DNA from: Kocuria rosea
Lineage (GTDB): Bacteria; Actinomycetota; Actinomycetes; Actinomycetales; Micrococcaceae
NCBI RefSeq assembly: GCF_023715525.1
Contig: NZ_JAMBOG010000002.1
Span: 1 to 64,000, forward strand
Direction of reading: 5' to 3'
Length of the DNA stretch: 64,000 nucleotides
The position numbers and the translations under genes are program-made. Below the pieces are notes generated by a model. That model was not told the DNA's origin and searched no databases. It saw only the letters and a list, made by a program, of their open reading frames with translations. This document shows positions 55,220-64,000 of this stretch, one piece after another (positions within the stretch are counted from its first letter, which is position 1; each line of letters starts with the position of its first letter).

Positions 55220-56368
55220 TCAGCGCAGGCCGACCGGCCGCTCCAGGGCGAGGGTGAGCAGCTCGTCGATCAGCTGCCCGTAGGCGAGGCCGGACTCCGC
55301 CCACATCCGCGGGTACATCGAGATCGGGGTGAACCCGGGCATCGTGTTCACCTCGTTGATCACCACGCGCCCGTCGGGGGTGTAGAAGAAGTCGGCGCGG
55401 CACAGGCCCTCGCCGTCGAGCGCCTCGAAGGCGGTGACCGCGTCGGCGCGGATGGCGTCGACGGCCTCCTGGGGCAGCTCCGCGGGGCAGCTGAGCTTCG
55501 CGGAGGCCTGGGAGACGTACTTCGCCTCGAAGTCGTAGAAGGCGTGCTCGTCGACGATCTCGATCTCCCCGGGCATCGAGGTGCGGGCCGGGTCCGTGCC
55601 GCGGCCCTGGAGCACGGAGCACTCGATCTCCCGGCCCGGGATGCCGGCCTCGACCACGAGCTTCCGGTCGTGCTCGCGCGCGGCGTCGATCGCGGCGTCG
55701 AGGCCCTCGGGCCCGTCCACCTTGGTGATCCCGAACGAGGACCCGGCGCGGGCGGGCTTGACGAACACCGGGAAGCCGAGCGCCGCGATCCGGGCGCGCA
55801 CGTCCTCGGGGTCGCGCCGCCACTGGCGGTCGGTGACAACGGCGTAGGGCCCGACCGTCAGGCCGGCGGCCTCGAAGGCGAGCTTCATGAAGTGCTTGTC
55901 CATGCCCATCGCCGAGGCGGTGACCCCGCAGCCGACGTAGCGCAGGTCGGCGAGCTCGAGCAGGCCCTGCAGGGTGCCGTCCTCGCCGAAGGGCCCGTGC
56001 AGCAGGGGCAGGACCACGTCGATGTGCCGGTCGCGGGTGACCGTCTCCCCGCAGGGGCCGGCCTGGCGGACGAGCAGCTCGCTCTCCCCCACCTCCAGGG
56101 GCAGGCTCACGCGCTCCTCGCCCACGGGCAGCTCCGCGATCGGGCTCTGCTCGAGCAGCCGCTCGAGCTCCTCCTGCGGGTACAGGAACCACTCCCCGGA
56201 GGTGGCGATGCCCACGGTGACGACGTCCCACTTCCGCCGGTCGATGGCCTGGAGCACGCCGCGGGCCGTGATGAGGGAGATGGAGTGCTCGCTGGAGCGC
56301 CCGCCGAAGAGCACGGCGACGCAGGGGCGGGCGGCGGTGTCCGGCACCGGGGAGGTGTGGGGGGTCAT
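55220..56368 (-). CDS. ddl: D-alanine-D-alanine ligase
   Basis: 382 aa, ATP-grasp fold. Key blocks: VAVLFGGRSSEHSISLITAR, LLHGPFGEDGTLQGLLE, FPVFVKPARAGSSFGITKV (ATP lysine and P-loop-like strand), ECSVLQGR and INEVNTMPGFTPISMYP with metal ligands. It makes the D-Ala-D-Ala dipeptide for peptidoglycan. The start ATG overlaps the gpsA stop (ATGA). It ends the run murA, plsC, gpsA, ddl on the minus strand. Confidence 0.96.
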   Translation of the reverse strand: MTPHTSPVPDTAARPCVAVLFGGRSSEHSISLITARGVLQAIDRRKWDVVTVGIATSGEWFLYPQEELERLLEQSPIAELPVGEERVSLPLEVGESELLVRQAGPCGETVTRDRHIDVVLPLLHGPFGEDGTLQGLLELADLRYVGCGVTASAMGMDKHFMKLAFEAAGLTVGPYAVVTDRQWRRDPEDVRARIAALGFPVFVKPARAGSSFGITKVDGPEGLDAAIDAAREHDRKLVVEAGIPGREIECSVLQGRGTDPARTSMPGEIEIVDEHAFYDFEAKYVSQASAKLSCPAELPQEAVDAIRADAVTAFEALDGEGLCRADFFYTPDGRVVINEVNTMPGFTPISMYPRMWAESGLAYGQLIDELLTLALERPVGLR

Positions 56369-57489
56369 GAATCGGTTCCTTCGGCTTTGAGTTCGCGGCC
56401 CAGCAGCAGCGGGGCCAGGTCGTCGACGTCGATCTCCTCCCGCAGGACCGCGACCACGGCCTCGGTGATGGGCATGTCGACGCCGTGCCCGCGGGCCAGG
56501 GCGAGCACGGCGGGCGCGGACTTGATGCCCTCCGCGGTCTGGGTCATCTCCTCCTCCACCTCGGCCATCGTCTTGCCGAGGCCCAGCAGCCGGCCCGCGG
56601 TGCGGTTGCGGGACAGCGGGGAGGAGCACGTGGCCACGAGGTCCCCCATCCCGGCCAGCCCGGAGAGGGTCTCCAGCCGGCCACCGAGGGCCAGGGCGAG
56701 GCGGGTGGTCTCGGCGAGCCCGCGGGTGATGATGGACGCCTTCGAGTTCTCCCCGAAGTGGCGGCCGTCGGCGATGCCCACGGCCAGGCCGATGACGTTC
56801 TTCACCACGCCGCCGACCTCCGTGCCCACCACGTCGGTGTTGGTGTACGGGCGGAAGTAGCGGGTGCGGCAGGCGCGGGCCACCCAGGCGGCGAGGGCGG
56901 GGTCGGAGGCGGCCACGACGGAGGCCGTGGGCTGCTCCTCGGCGATCTCCATGGCCAGGTTCGGCCCGGAGAGCACGCCCGTGCGCGCCCGCCAGTGCTC
57001 GGCGCCCAGGCCCGTGTCCCGCCCGAGCTCCTCGGCGATGACCTCGCTCATCCGCAGCCCGGTGTCCCGTTCGAGGCCCTTGGCCAGCGACAGGACGACG
57101 GCGTCCGGGTCGATGAGCGCTGCCACGGCCGGCAGCTGGGCGCGCAGCGACTGGGCGGGCACGGCGAGGACCACGAGGTCCGCGCCCCGCACCGCGGCGG
57201 CGAGGTCCCCCGTGACGGCCAGCCGCTCGGGCAGCCGGATCCCGGGGACGTAGCGGTCGTTGACGTGGGTGCGCGCGACGTGGTCCATGGCGGCGGCGTC
57301 GCGGCCCCAGAGCACCACGGTGCGCGCGAGCGGCTCGTGGCGGGCGTGGGCGGTCTCCCGCGCGCTGTCGGCGAGCAGCTTCGCGAAGGTGGTCCCCCAG
57401 GAGCCGGCGCCCAGGACGGCGGCCTTCCGGGGGCCGGCGGCGGACCGGGCGGCCGGCGGGGTGCCGGGCACGGCGCCGGCCCCGGTCAC
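56365..57489 (-). CDS. gpsA: Glycerol-3-phosphate dehydrogenase [NAD(P)+]
   Basis: 374 aa. The Rossmann motif AAVLGAGSWGTTFAKLL follows a 20-residue Ala/Pro-rich head. Other signatures are SLAKGLERDT, VLSGPNLAMEIAE, the catalytic lysine in VGGVVKNVIGLAVGIADG and SRNRTAGRLLG. It makes sn-glycerol 3-phosphate for phospholipids, matching the acyltransferase gene just upstream. The GTG start overlaps that gene's stop (GTGA), with GGAGGACGACT ahead. Confidence 0.95.
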   Translation of the reverse strand: MTGAGAVPGTPPAARSAAGPRKAAVLGAGSWGTTFAKLLADSARETAHARHEPLARTVVLWGRDAAAMDHVARTHVNDRYVPGIRLPERLAVTGDLAAAVRGADLVVLAVPAQSLRAQLPAVAALIDPDAVVLSLAKGLERDTGLRMSEVIAEELGRDTGLGAEHWRARTGVLSGPNLAMEIAEEQPTASVVAASDPALAAWVARACRTRYFRPYTNTDVVGTEVGGVVKNVIGLAVGIADGRHFGENSKASIITRGLAETTRLALALGGRLETLSGLAGMGDLVATCSSPLSRNRTAGRLLGLGKTMAEVEEEMTQTAEGIKSAPAVLALARGHGVDMPITEAVVAVLREEIDVDDLAPLLLGRELKAEGTDS

Positions 57490-58232
57490 AGTCGTCCTCC
57501 TCGGCGGCGGTCCCACGGCCGGGGCGGGGCCTCGGCGCCGCGCAGCACGGCGAGCTCGGCGGTGACGGCGCGCATGATCGCCTCGGTGGCGTCCTCCAGC
57601 CGGGCGCGGTCGGTCCCCGCGGGGTGCTCCAGCTCCGGGACGTCGTCGCGCCACGGGGACAGGTCCACGGGCGGACCGATCCGCACCCGCACCTCCCGGC
57701 GGGGGAACAGGCGCACGGAGCGCTTCCCCGAGGGGTCGCGGCCGAGCACCTCCTGGTCGCCCCAGTGCGCGACGGGCACGACCGGCAGGCCCGTGGCGAG
57801 GGCCAGGCGCGCCGCCCCGGTGCGCCCGGCCATCGGCCACTGCTCGGGGTCGAGGGTCAGGGTGCCCTCAGGGTAGACGACGACCGCCCCGCCGGACTCG
57901 AGCTCCGCCCGGGCGGCCGTGAGCGCGGCCGCGGCGTCGGCGGTGCCGCGCAGCACCGGCACCTGGCCGGTCGCCCGCAGCACCGTCCCGAGCACGGGGG
58001 CGCGGAACAGCGACTCCTTCGCGAGGAACCGGGGCATGATCCCGTTGTCGTAGAGGGTCAGGGCGAGCGTGAGGGGGTCCAGCTCGGTGAGGTGGTTGGC
58101 CACCACGACGAACCCGCCCTCCGCGGGGAAGTGCTCCTCCCCCGTCCAGCTGATCCGGGCGACCAGCCGGTACACCGGCTTCACCACGCCGGCCAGGACG
58201 CGGAAGAGGCTGCGGTCGGAGGTGCGGCTCAT
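57486..58232 (-). CDS. plsC: 1-acyl-sn-glycerol-3-phosphate acyltransferase
   Basis: 248 aa. The acyltransferase motif VVVANHLTELDP (H-X4-D) and the substrate motif VVVYPEGTLT are present, with ALATGLPVVPVAHWG as motif IV. It adds the second acyl chain to lysophosphatidate at the membrane; actinobacterial genomes have several paralogues, so the exact acceptor is not certain. It lies between murA (13 nt) and gpsA (overlap), so it is in a cell-envelope operon. Confidence 0.9.
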   Translation of the reverse strand: MSRTSDRSLFRVLAGVVKPVYRLVARISWTGEEHFPAEGGFVVVANHLTELDPLTLALTLYDNGIMPRFLAKESLFRAPVLGTVLRATGQVPVLRGTADAAAALTAARAELESGGAVVVYPEGTLTLDPEQWPMAGRTGAARLALATGLPVVPVAHWGDQEVLGRDPSGKRSVRLFPRREVRVRIGPPVDLSPWRDDVPELEHPAGTDRARLEDATEAIMRAVTAELAVLRGAEAPPRPWDRRRGGRL

Positions 58233-58245
58233 CGGCGGGACCGGC

Positions 58246-59562
58246 TCACTCGCCGTCGAGCTCGAACGACGCCCCGAGCCCCGTCAGCTTGTCGGTGAAG
58301 TGCTCGTAGCCGCGCTTGATGAGCTCCACGCCGGTCACGTGGGAGGTGCCCGCGGCGGCCATGGCCGCGATGAGGTGCGAGAAGCCGCCGCGCAGGTCGG
58401 GGATGTTGATCTCGGAGGCCCGCAGCGGGGTGGGCCCGGAGATCACGGCGGAGTGCACGAAGTTGCGCTGCCCGAACCGGCAGGGCACGGAGCCCAGGCA
58501 CTCGCGGTGCAGCTGGATGGTGGCGCCCATCCGGTTGAGCGCCCCGGTGAAGCCGAAGCGGTTCTCGTAGACCGTCTCGTGGACGATGGACACGCCCTTG
58601 GCCTGGGTCAGGGCGACGACGAGGGGCTGCTGCCAGTCGGTCATGAAGCCGGGGTGGACGTCGGTCTCCACGATCAGCGGGTTGAGGTCCCCGCCGGGGT
58701 GGAAGAAGCGGATGCCGTCCTCGGTGATGTCGAGGCCGCCGCCGATCTTCCGGAAGGTGTTGAGGAAGGTCATCATGTCGGACTGCCGGGCGCCGGCGAC
58801 GAAGATGTCGCCGCCGGTGGCGAGGGCCGCGGAGCCCCAGGAGGCCGCCTCGATCCGGTCGGGCATCGCCCGGTGGCGGTAGCCGGTGAGCTCGGGCACG
58901 CCCTCGATCCGGATCACCCGGTCGGTCTGCACGGTGATGATGGCGCCCATCTTCTGCAGGATGGCGATGAGGTCCATGATCTCGGGCTCGGTGGCCGCGC
59001 CGCGCAGCTCGGTGTGGCCCTCCGCGCGGGTCGCGGTGAGCAGCACCTGCTCGGTCGCGCCGACGGAGGGGTAGGGCAGCTCGACCTTGGCGCCGGTGAG
59101 CCCGTGGGGGGCGCTCATCCGGATGCCGTTGGCGAGCTTCTCGACCCGGGCGCCGAAGTGGCGCAGCACGTCGAGGTGGTAGTTGATCGGCCGGTCGCCG
59201 ATCTTGCAGCCGCCGAGGTCGGGGATGAACGCCTCGCCGAGGGCGTGCAGCAGGGGCCCGCACAGCAGGATCGGGATCCGGGAGTCCCCGGCGTGGGCGT
59301 CGATGTCCGCGTGCCGCGCCGTGGTGACGTTCGAGGGGTCGAGGGTGAGGACGCCGTCCTCCCGGCCCACCTCCACGCCGTGCAGCGACAGCAGGTTGGT
59401 GACGACCTGGACGTCCTTGATCTCCGGCACGTTGGCCAGGGTGGAGGGCGTCGATCCCAGGAGGGCGGCCACCATGGCCTTGGGAACGAGGTTCTTGGCA
59501 CCTCGCACGGTGACCTGTCCGGAGAGGGGGACCCCGCCCGTGATGTGCAGTGCGCTGCTCAT
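58246..59562 (-). CDS. murA: UDP-N-acetylglucosamine 1-carboxyvinyltransferase
   Basis: 438 aa. EPSP-synthase fold. The start is MSSALHITGGVPLSGQVTVR and GAKNLVPKAMVAALL. The catalytic Cys119 is in LGGCKIGDRPINYHL, where fosfomycin-resistant enzymes have Asp. Later blocks include ATEPEIMDLIAILQKMGA and FTDKLTGLGASFE. It commits UDP-GlcNAc to peptidoglycan with phosphoenolpyruvate. A -10-like TACACT lies at 59618-59623 (minus). Confidence 0.95.
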   Translation of the reverse strand: MSSALHITGGVPLSGQVTVRGAKNLVPKAMVAALLGSTPSTLANVPEIKDVQVVTNLLSLHGVEVGREDGVLTLDPSNVTTARHADIDAHAGDSRIPILLCGPLLHALGEAFIPDLGGCKIGDRPINYHLDVLRHFGARVEKLANGIRMSAPHGLTGAKVELPYPSVGATEQVLLTATRAEGHTELRGAATEPEIMDLIAILQKMGAIITVQTDRVIRIEGVPELTGYRHRAMPDRIEAASWGSAALATGGDIFVAGARQSDMMTFLNTFRKIGGGLDITEDGIRFFHPGGDLNPLIVETDVHPGFMTDWQQPLVVALTQAKGVSIVHETVYENRFGFTGALNRMGATIQLHRECLGSVPCRFGQRNFVHSAVISGPTPLRASEINIPDLRGGFSHLIAAMAAAGTSHVTGVELIKRGYEHFTDKLTGLGASFELDGE

Positions 59563-59654
59563 GACCTTCCGATCTGCTGTTGCCGGTCCGCCCCCCGAGC
59601 GGAGGCGGCACCCGTACAGTGTAGTTTCCCCACGGAGCGCCCCCGGACACGGCC

Positions 59655-59695
59655 GGGGCCGCCGGGTCCGGAACAGCGCACGGCCCGGCGGCCCC
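59655..59695 (-). terminator. Hairpin terminator after leuD
   Basis: Stem GGGGCCGCCGGG/CCCGGCGGCCCC with a loop of about 17 nt lies past the leuD stop and before murA. Confidence 0.65.
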
Positions 59696-59731
59696 GAAGG
59701 GCTGCGCCGGGCCGGGGCTCCGCCGTGGGGC

Positions 59732-60331
59732 TCAGGTGCGCGCGGGCAGCGTGGTGGGCTTGAACGCGGGGCGGGCCGCCTCGAACGCGGTGATCTCGTC
59801 CTCGTGCTGGAGGGTCAGCCCGATGTCGTCGAGGCCCTCCGTCAGGCGCCAGCGCGTGTAGTCGTCGATGGAGAACGGCACGGTCACCGTGTCGCACGTC
59901 ACGGTGCGGGACTCGAGGTCCACCTCGATCTCGGTGCCGGGGTGCTCCTCGATCAGCTTCCACAGCAGCTCGACGTCGGCCTGGTCCACCTGCGCGGCCA
60001 GCAGGCCCTGCTTGCCGGAGTTGCCGCGGAAGATGTCGGCGAAGCGCGAGGAGATCACGACCTTGAACCCGTAGTCGCGCAGCGCCCACACCGCGTGCTC
60101 GCGCGAGGAGCCGGTGCCGAAGTCGGGCCCGGCCACCAGCACGGAGCCGTGGCGGTACGGCTCCCGGTTGAGCACGAAGTCCTCGTTCTTGCGCCAGGCC
60201 GCGAAGAGGGCGTCGTCGAAGCCGGTCTTGGTGATCCGCTTGAGGTAGACGGCGGGGATGATCTGGTCGGTGTCCACGTTGGACTGCTTCAGCGGGACGC
60301 CGACGCCCCGGTGGGTGGTGAACTTCTCCAT
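59732..60331 (-). CDS. leuD: 3-isopropylmalate dehydratase, small subunit
   Basis: 199 aa. The N-terminus [20 protein letters not shown] and [13 protein letters not shown], then [20 protein letters not shown] and [20 protein letters not shown], are the aconitase swivel-domain signatures of LeuD. With LeuC it isomerises 2-isopropylmalate to 3-isopropylmalate in leucine synthesis. GGAGACCTCCC precedes the ATG, 28 nt after leuC. Confidence 0.96.
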   Translation of the reverse strand: MEKFTTHRGVGVPLKQSNVDTDQIIPAVYLKRITKTGFDDALFAAWRKNEDFVLNREPYRHGSVLVAGPDFGTGSSREHAVWALRDYGFKVVISSRFADIFRGNSGKQGLLAAQVDQADVELLWKLIEEHPGTEIEVDLESRTVTCDTVTVPFSIDDYTRWRLTEGLDDIGLTLQHEDEITAFEAARPAFKPTTLPART

Positions 60332-60359
60332 GGGAGGTCTCCTTCGGGTGGGGCGCCGG

Positions 60360-61838
60360 TCAGGCGGAGGCCAGGTCGGACGGGGAGGACAGCGTGCCGC
60401 GCACGGCGGTCGCGGCGGCCACGACCGGCGAGACGAGGTGCGTGCGCCCGCCCTTGCCCTGGCGGCCCTCGAAGTTGCGGTTCGACGTCGAGGCGCACCG
60501 CTCCCCGGGGGCGAGCTGGTCGGGGTTCATGCCCAGGCACATCGAGCACCCGGCGAAGCGCCAGTCGGCGCCGAACGCGGTGAAGACCTTGTCCAGGCCC
60601 TCGGCCTCGGCCTGCAGGCGCACCTTCGCGGAGCCGGGGACCACCATCATGCGGACGTTCTGCGCCTTCGTGCGGCCCTTGACGATCTCGGCCGCGGCGC
60701 GCAGGTCCTCGATCCGGGAGTTGGTGCAGGAGCCCAGGAAGACGGTGTCCACCGGGATCTCCTTCATGGGCGTGCCCGCGGTCAGGCCCATGTACTCCAG
60801 GGCCCGCAGGGCGTTGGCCTTGTCGTTCTCGTCGCCGAGCTGCTCGGGGTCCGGCACCGCCTGGGACAGCGGCACGCCCTGGCCCGGGTTGGTGCCCCAC
60901 GTGACGAACGGCTCGAGCTCGTCGGCGTCGAGGAACACCTCGGCGTCGAAGACGGCGTCGTCGTCGCTGCGCAGGGTGCGCCAGTACTCGACGGCCGCGT
61001 CCCAGTCGGCGCCCTCGGGGGCGTGCGGGCGGCCCTTGACGTAGTCGAACGTCGTCTCGTCGGGGGCGATCATCCCGGCCCGGGCCCCGGCCTCGATGGA
61101 CATGTTGCAGATGGTCATCCGCGCCTCCATCGACAGGGACCGGATCGCGGAGCCGCGGTACTCCAGGACGTAGCCCTGCCCGCCGCCGGTGCCGATCTTC
61201 GCGATCACGGCCAGGATGACGTCCTTCGCCGAGACCCCGGGGCGCAGCGTGCCCTCGACGTTGACGGCCATGGTGCGGAACGGCGCGAGCGGCAGGGTCT
61301 GGGTGGCCATGACGTGCTCGACCTCGGAGGTGCCGATGCCGAAGGCCAGGGCGCCGAACGCGCCGTGGGTGGAGGTGTGGGAGTCGCCGCACACCACGGT
61401 CATCCCGGGCTGGGTCAGGCCCAGCTGCGGGCCCACCACGTGCACGATGCCCTGCTCGGCGTCGCCCAGCGAGTGCAGGCGCACGCCGAACTCCGCGCAG
61501 TTGGCGCGCAGGGTCTCGATCTGCTTGCGGGAGGTGTCGTCGGCGATGCGGGAGAAGATGTCCTGCGTGGGGGTGTTGTGGTCCTCGGTGGCGATGGTCA
61601 GGTCCGTGCGCCGCAGCCCCCGGCCGGCCAGCCGCAGCCCCTCGAAGGCCTGCGGGGAGGTCACCTCGTGCAGCAGGTGGAGGTCGATGTAGAGGAGGTC
61701 CGGCTGCCCGTCCTCACCCTTGCGCACGAGGTGGTCCGCCCAGACCTTCTCGGCGAGGGTGCGTCCGGGCGCCGGGGCGGCGGAGGGCGCGGACGTCGCG
61801 GAGATCGGGGAGGGGGTCGTGGACTGGGTGTCCGGCAT
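60360..61838 (-). CDS. leuC: 3-isopropylmalate dehydratase, large subunit
   Basis: 492 aa. Aconitase-family signatures: [20 protein letters not shown], the cluster cysteines in [14 protein letters not shown] and [15 protein letters not shown], and [20 protein letters not shown]. It carries a 4Fe-4S cluster. A Ser/Thr/Pro-rich head of about 25 residues precedes the conserved [12 protein letters not shown]. The ATG has GGAAGGATCC ahead. It is divergent from an IclR regulator, the arrangement known for NdgR/LtbR control of leuCD. Confidence 0.96.
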   Translation of the reverse strand: MPDTQSTTPSPISATSAPSAAPAPGRTLAEKVWADHLVRKGEDGQPDLLYIDLHLLHEVTSPQAFEGLRLAGRGLRRTDLTIATEDHNTPTQDIFSRIADDTSRKQIETLRANCAEFGVRLHSLGDAEQGIVHVVGPQLGLTQPGMTVVCGDSHTSTHGAFGALAFGIGTSEVEHVMATQTLPLAPFRTMAVNVEGTLRPGVSAKDVILAVIAKIGTGGGQGYVLEYRGSAIRSLSMEARMTICNMSIEAGARAGMIAPDETTFDYVKGRPHAPEGADWDAAVEYWRTLRSDDDAVFDAEVFLDADELEPFVTWGTNPGQGVPLSQAVPDPEQLGDENDKANALRALEYMGLTAGTPMKEIPVDTVFLGSCTNSRIEDLRAAAEIVKGRTKAQNVRMMVVPGSAKVRLQAEAEGLDKVFTAFGADWRFAGCSMCLGMNPDQLAPGERCASTSNRNFEGRQGKGGRTHLVSPVVAAATAVRGTLSSPSDLASA

Positions 61839-61951
61839 GGCGGATCCTTCCGTGCTGCCTGGGGCCGCGCCGGATGGGCGCGCCGCCTGAGGAACGTGGT
61901 GCTCCCATGGTCCGTGCCGACGTCGCCCGCAGACCAGCTTTTCGGCTTGCT

Positions 61952-61966
61952 TCTCACATGCTGAGA
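61952..61966. promoter_or_regulatory. Candidate IclR-type operator: TCTCA-CATGC-TGAGA
   Basis: Perfect 5-bp inverted repeat with a 5-nt spacer, within an AT-richer stretch between leuC and the divergent IclR gene, about 15 bp before the chosen IclR start. The position fits autoregulation and leuCD control. Confidence 0.5.
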
Positions 61967-61981
61967 CGCCAGTATCAGCAC

Positions 61982-62794
61982 ATGGACACATCTGGACACA
62001 TGGACCCGTCCGGCGCGCCCCTGGGCAGTCCCCTGGGCGGGGTGGGCAGCGGCGAGGGCCTCGACCTGCCGGCCGGCTCCTCGCCCAGCGGTGTGGGCGT
62101 GGTCGACAAGGCGTCGATGATCCTCGACGCCCTCGAGGCGGGCCCTGCCACGCTGGCCCAGCTGGTGACCGCCACGGGCCTGGCCCGCCCGACGGTCCAC
62201 CGCCTGGCCGTGGCCCTCGCCCACCACCGCTTCGTGGGCCGCGACATCCAGGGCCGGTTCGTGCTGGGCACGCGGCTCGTGGAGCTGGCCTCCGCCGCGG
62301 GCGAGGACCGGCTCATCGCCGCCGCCGGGCCCGTGCTGGTCCAGCTGCGCGACGCCACCGGGGAGTCCGCGCAGATCTTCCGCCGGCAGGGCGACTGGCG
62401 TGTGTGCGTCGCCTCGGCCGAGCGGCCCATCGGCCTGCGGGACACGATCCCCGTGGGCACGCAGCTGTCGATGAAGGCGGGCTCCGCCGCCCAGGTCCTC
62501 GTGGCGTGGGAGGACCACGACCGCCTGCTCGAGGGGCTGCGGCACGCGCGCTTCTCCGCCACGGTCCTGGCGGGGGTCCGCCGCCGCGGCTGGGCCCAGT
62601 CGCTGGGCGAGCGCGAGCCGGGGATCGCGTCGGTGTCGGCGCCGGTGCGGGGGCCGTCGGGGCGCGTGATCGCCGCCGTGTCCATCTCCGGGCCGATCGA
62701 GCGGCTCACCCGCCAGCCCGGGCGCCTGCACGCCGAGGTCGTGGTGCAGGCGGCCCGCCAGCTCACGGAGGCGGTGCGGGCCGCCGCGCAGTAG
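61982..62794 (+). CDS. IclR-family regulator (NdgR/LtbR-like), likely controls leuCD
   Basis: 270 aa from the ATG at 61982; an ATG at 62000 is an alternative, and no ribosome site is evident for either. After a Gly/Ser-rich head, the winged helix-turn-helix is [20 protein letters not shown] and [13 protein letters not shown], followed by the effector domain ([34 protein letters not shown]). In Streptomyces (NdgR) and Corynebacterium (LtbR) such regulators are encoded divergently from leuCD and control leucine and other amino acid genes. The same role is inferred here. Confidence 0.88.
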   Translation: MDTSGHMDPSGAPLGSPLGGVGSGEGLDLPAGSSPSGVGVVDKASMILDALEAGPATLAQLVTATGLARPTVHRLAVALAHHRFVGRDIQGRFVLGTRLVELASAAGEDRLIAAAGPVLVQLRDATGESAQIFRRQGDWRVCVASAERPIGLRDTIPVGTQLSMKAGSAAQVLVAWEDHDRLLEGLRHARFSATVLAGVRRRGWAQSLGEREPGIASVSAPVRGPSGRVIAAVSISGPIERLTRQPGRLHAEVVVQAARQLTEAVRAAAQ

Positions 62795-62908
62795 CGCCGG
62801 GACCGTGCCTGCGAGCGCCGGGGCCCGCAGAGCTCCTCTTGCGCCCCGGATTCCCGCGCGAGTAGCGTGAACGCCATCCGGCCAGGAACCCGCCCGGAGG
62901 TGGCGGCC

Positions 62909-64000
62909 ATGGATGACTCGGCTCCGGTCATGCTGCTCGCGACCAAGGACCCGGTCTCCCGGGCAATCCTGGGAGATGAGCTGCGCCGGCGCTACGGCGC
63001 CGACTACGAGGTCGTGGTCTGCGGCGACCACGCCCATGCCCGGGCGGTGCTCGAGGGGCTCCGCCGCTGGCATCGCGCGGTGGCCCTCATCGTCGGGTGC
63101 TACGGTCCTGCCGACCGCGACGGGCTGGACTTCCTGCGGCGCGCCTACGTCGACCACCCGGCCGCCAAACGGGCCGTCGCGGTGACCTGGGGCGACTTCG
63201 CCAGCGCCCCCGCCGTGCTCGGGGCCGTCGCCCGGGGCCACGCCGACCTGCTCGTCCTGCGCCCCGAGGGCCCCCGCGACGAGGAGTTCCACGGCGCGAT
63301 CACCGACGCCCTCGACGACTGGCACCTCGCCCAGGGCGGAGGGTTCGAGGCGGTCCGGCTGATCGGGGAGCAGCGCGACGGACGGACCCACTCGCTGCGC
63401 GACATCCTCGGTCGCAACCACATCCCCGTGGGCTTCCACCCGGTCGGGTCCGCGGCGACGCAGCGGATGCTGGCGGGCCTGGGCCTGCACGAGCCCGAGC
63501 TGCCGGTCCTGGTGCTGGAGTTCACCTCCCCGCCGACCGTCCTCGTGAACCCCAGCAACCTGGAGATCGCCGACGCGTTCGGGCTGAACCGGCCCCCGCC
63601 GACGGACAAGGTCTTCGACGTCGTCGTCGTCGGCGCCGGCCCCGCCGGACTCGCCGCGGCGGTGTACGCCTCGTCCGAGGGGCTCTCCACGATGGTCGTG
63701 GAGCAGCAGGCCGTGGGGGGCCAGGCCGGCACCAGTTCGCTGATCCGCAACTACCCGGGCTTCTCCCGCGGCGTGAGCGGGGCCCACCTGGCCTACCGGT
63801 CCTTCCAGCAGGCCTGGGTCTTCGGCACCGACTTCCTGTTCATGCGCCAGGTGGAGGGCCTCGGGGCCGACGGGGCCGTGCGCACGGTGACGACGTCCGA
63901 CGGCGGGGTCGTGCGGGGCCGCACGGTCGTGGTGGCCACGGGCGTGGACTACCGCCGCCTCGGCGTGCCCCGGCTGGAGGAGCTGGTCGGCAGGGGCGTC
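62909..64000 (+). CDS. Pseudo-receiver plus thioredoxin-reductase-like flavoprotein, C-terminus outside window
   Basis: 364 codons visible, open at the window end. Residues 5-130 resemble a response-regulator receiver (VMLLATKDPVSRAILGDELR) but the phospho-acceptor Asp after the third strand is absent (ALIVGCYGPADRDG). Residues 150-228 look like a glutaredoxin-type redox domain (VLVLEFTSPPTVLVNPSNLE). From about 235 the FAD site VVVGAGPAGLAAAVYASSEG and GGQAGTSSLIRNYPGF define a thioredoxin-reductase-like module. Whether the CxxC is present lies beyond the window. GGAGG precedes the ATG. Such three-part proteins are known in actinobacteria; the natural partner is unclear. Confidence 0.87.
   Translation, partial: MDDSAPVMLLATKDPVSRAILGDELRRRYGADYEVVVCGDHAHARAVLEGLRRWHRAVALIVGCYGPADRDGLDFLRRAYVDHPAAKRAVAVTWGDFASAPAVLGAVARGHADLLVLRPEGPRDEEFHGAITDALDDWHLAQGGGFEAVRLIGEQRDGRTHSLRDILGRNHIPVGFHPVGSAATQRMLAGLGLHEPELPVLVLEFTSPPTVLVNPSNLEIADAFGLNRPPPTDKVFDVVVVGAGPAGLAAAVYASSEGLSTMVVEQQAVGGQAGTSSLIRNYPGFSRGVSGAHLAYRSFQQAWVFGTDFLFMRQVEGLGADGAVRTVTTSDGGVVRGRTVVVATGVDYRRLGVPRLEELVGRGV

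Noticed and set aside
61839-61951. Leucine leader peptide or T-box before leuC
   Set aside because: No run of Leu codons and no T-box motif; a divergent regulator with a dyad explains control better.

Overview
The window is very GC-rich DNA, densely packed with short-spaced genes on both strands and with many GTG and some TTG starts. Gene content and order are those of an actinobacterial chromosome: aceE next to a PucR-type regulator and fabD-fabH-acpP-fabF, ffh/ftsY/smc, rpsP-KH-rimM-trmD-rplS, yraN-comM-dprA, and thiL-DAK2-recG-rsmD. The olefin genes oleA, a fused oleBC and oleD, together with the general gene set, point to Micrococcaceae, most likely Kocuria or a close relative. The genus is an inference; no rRNA is present to settle it.

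Layout. 1-3.2 kb: the start of gnd, then an old-yellow-enzyme/alcohol-dehydrogenase pair divergent from an ArsR-type regulator, and a tRNA-Val. 3.3-5.2 kb: DUF3052, AhpE-like peroxiredoxin and sirtuin genes. 5.6-13.7 kb: aceE, a FasR/PucR-type regulator and the fab cluster, closed by a strong hairpin that also faces DUF3145. 14.7-16.9 kb: a decaying competence locus. dprA has one frame break, and comM is cut by an IS5-family transposase relic with loss of its middle. 17.1-24.7 kb: a repeat-rich lipoprotein gene, yraN, DUF2469, rnhB, two signal peptidases and the rplS/trmD/rimM/KH/rpsP group. 24.9-36.8 kb: an unidentified protein, a Nudix hydrolase, ffh, glnB, amt, ftsY, an MFS transporter and smc. 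37-42 kb: the olefin pathway. 42-45 kb: mutM, rnc, rpmF, DUF177 and coaD. 45.1-49 kb: four genes separating coaD from rsmD. 49-54.7 kb: rsmD, recG, DAK2, thiL and DUF3515. 55.2-59.6 kb: ddl, gpsA, plsC and murA. 59.7-64 kb: leuD, leuC, a divergent IclR regulator, and a pseudo-receiver/thioredoxin-reductase-like flavoprotein that runs off the end.

How the genes work together. Pyruvate dehydrogenase supplies acetyl-CoA to the adjacent FAS-II genes. Acyl chains can then be joined head-to-head by OleA, reduced by OleD, closed to a beta-lactone by the OleC part and decarboxylated by the OleB part to long-chain olefins. The PlsC and GpsA products feed the same acyl pool into phospholipids. A PII/Amt pair handles ammonium, and Ffh, FtsY and two LepB proteins serve protein export.

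The main surprises are the eroded comM/dprA locus, a repeated leaderless-promoter layout (a TAnnnT hexamer 6-7 nt before the start codon at seven genes without a Shine-Dalgarno), and several clean palindromes that are candidate operators next to regulators. I found no obvious new defence or biosynthetic system. The two large proteins I cannot assign are at 17056-18369 and 24895-26211.
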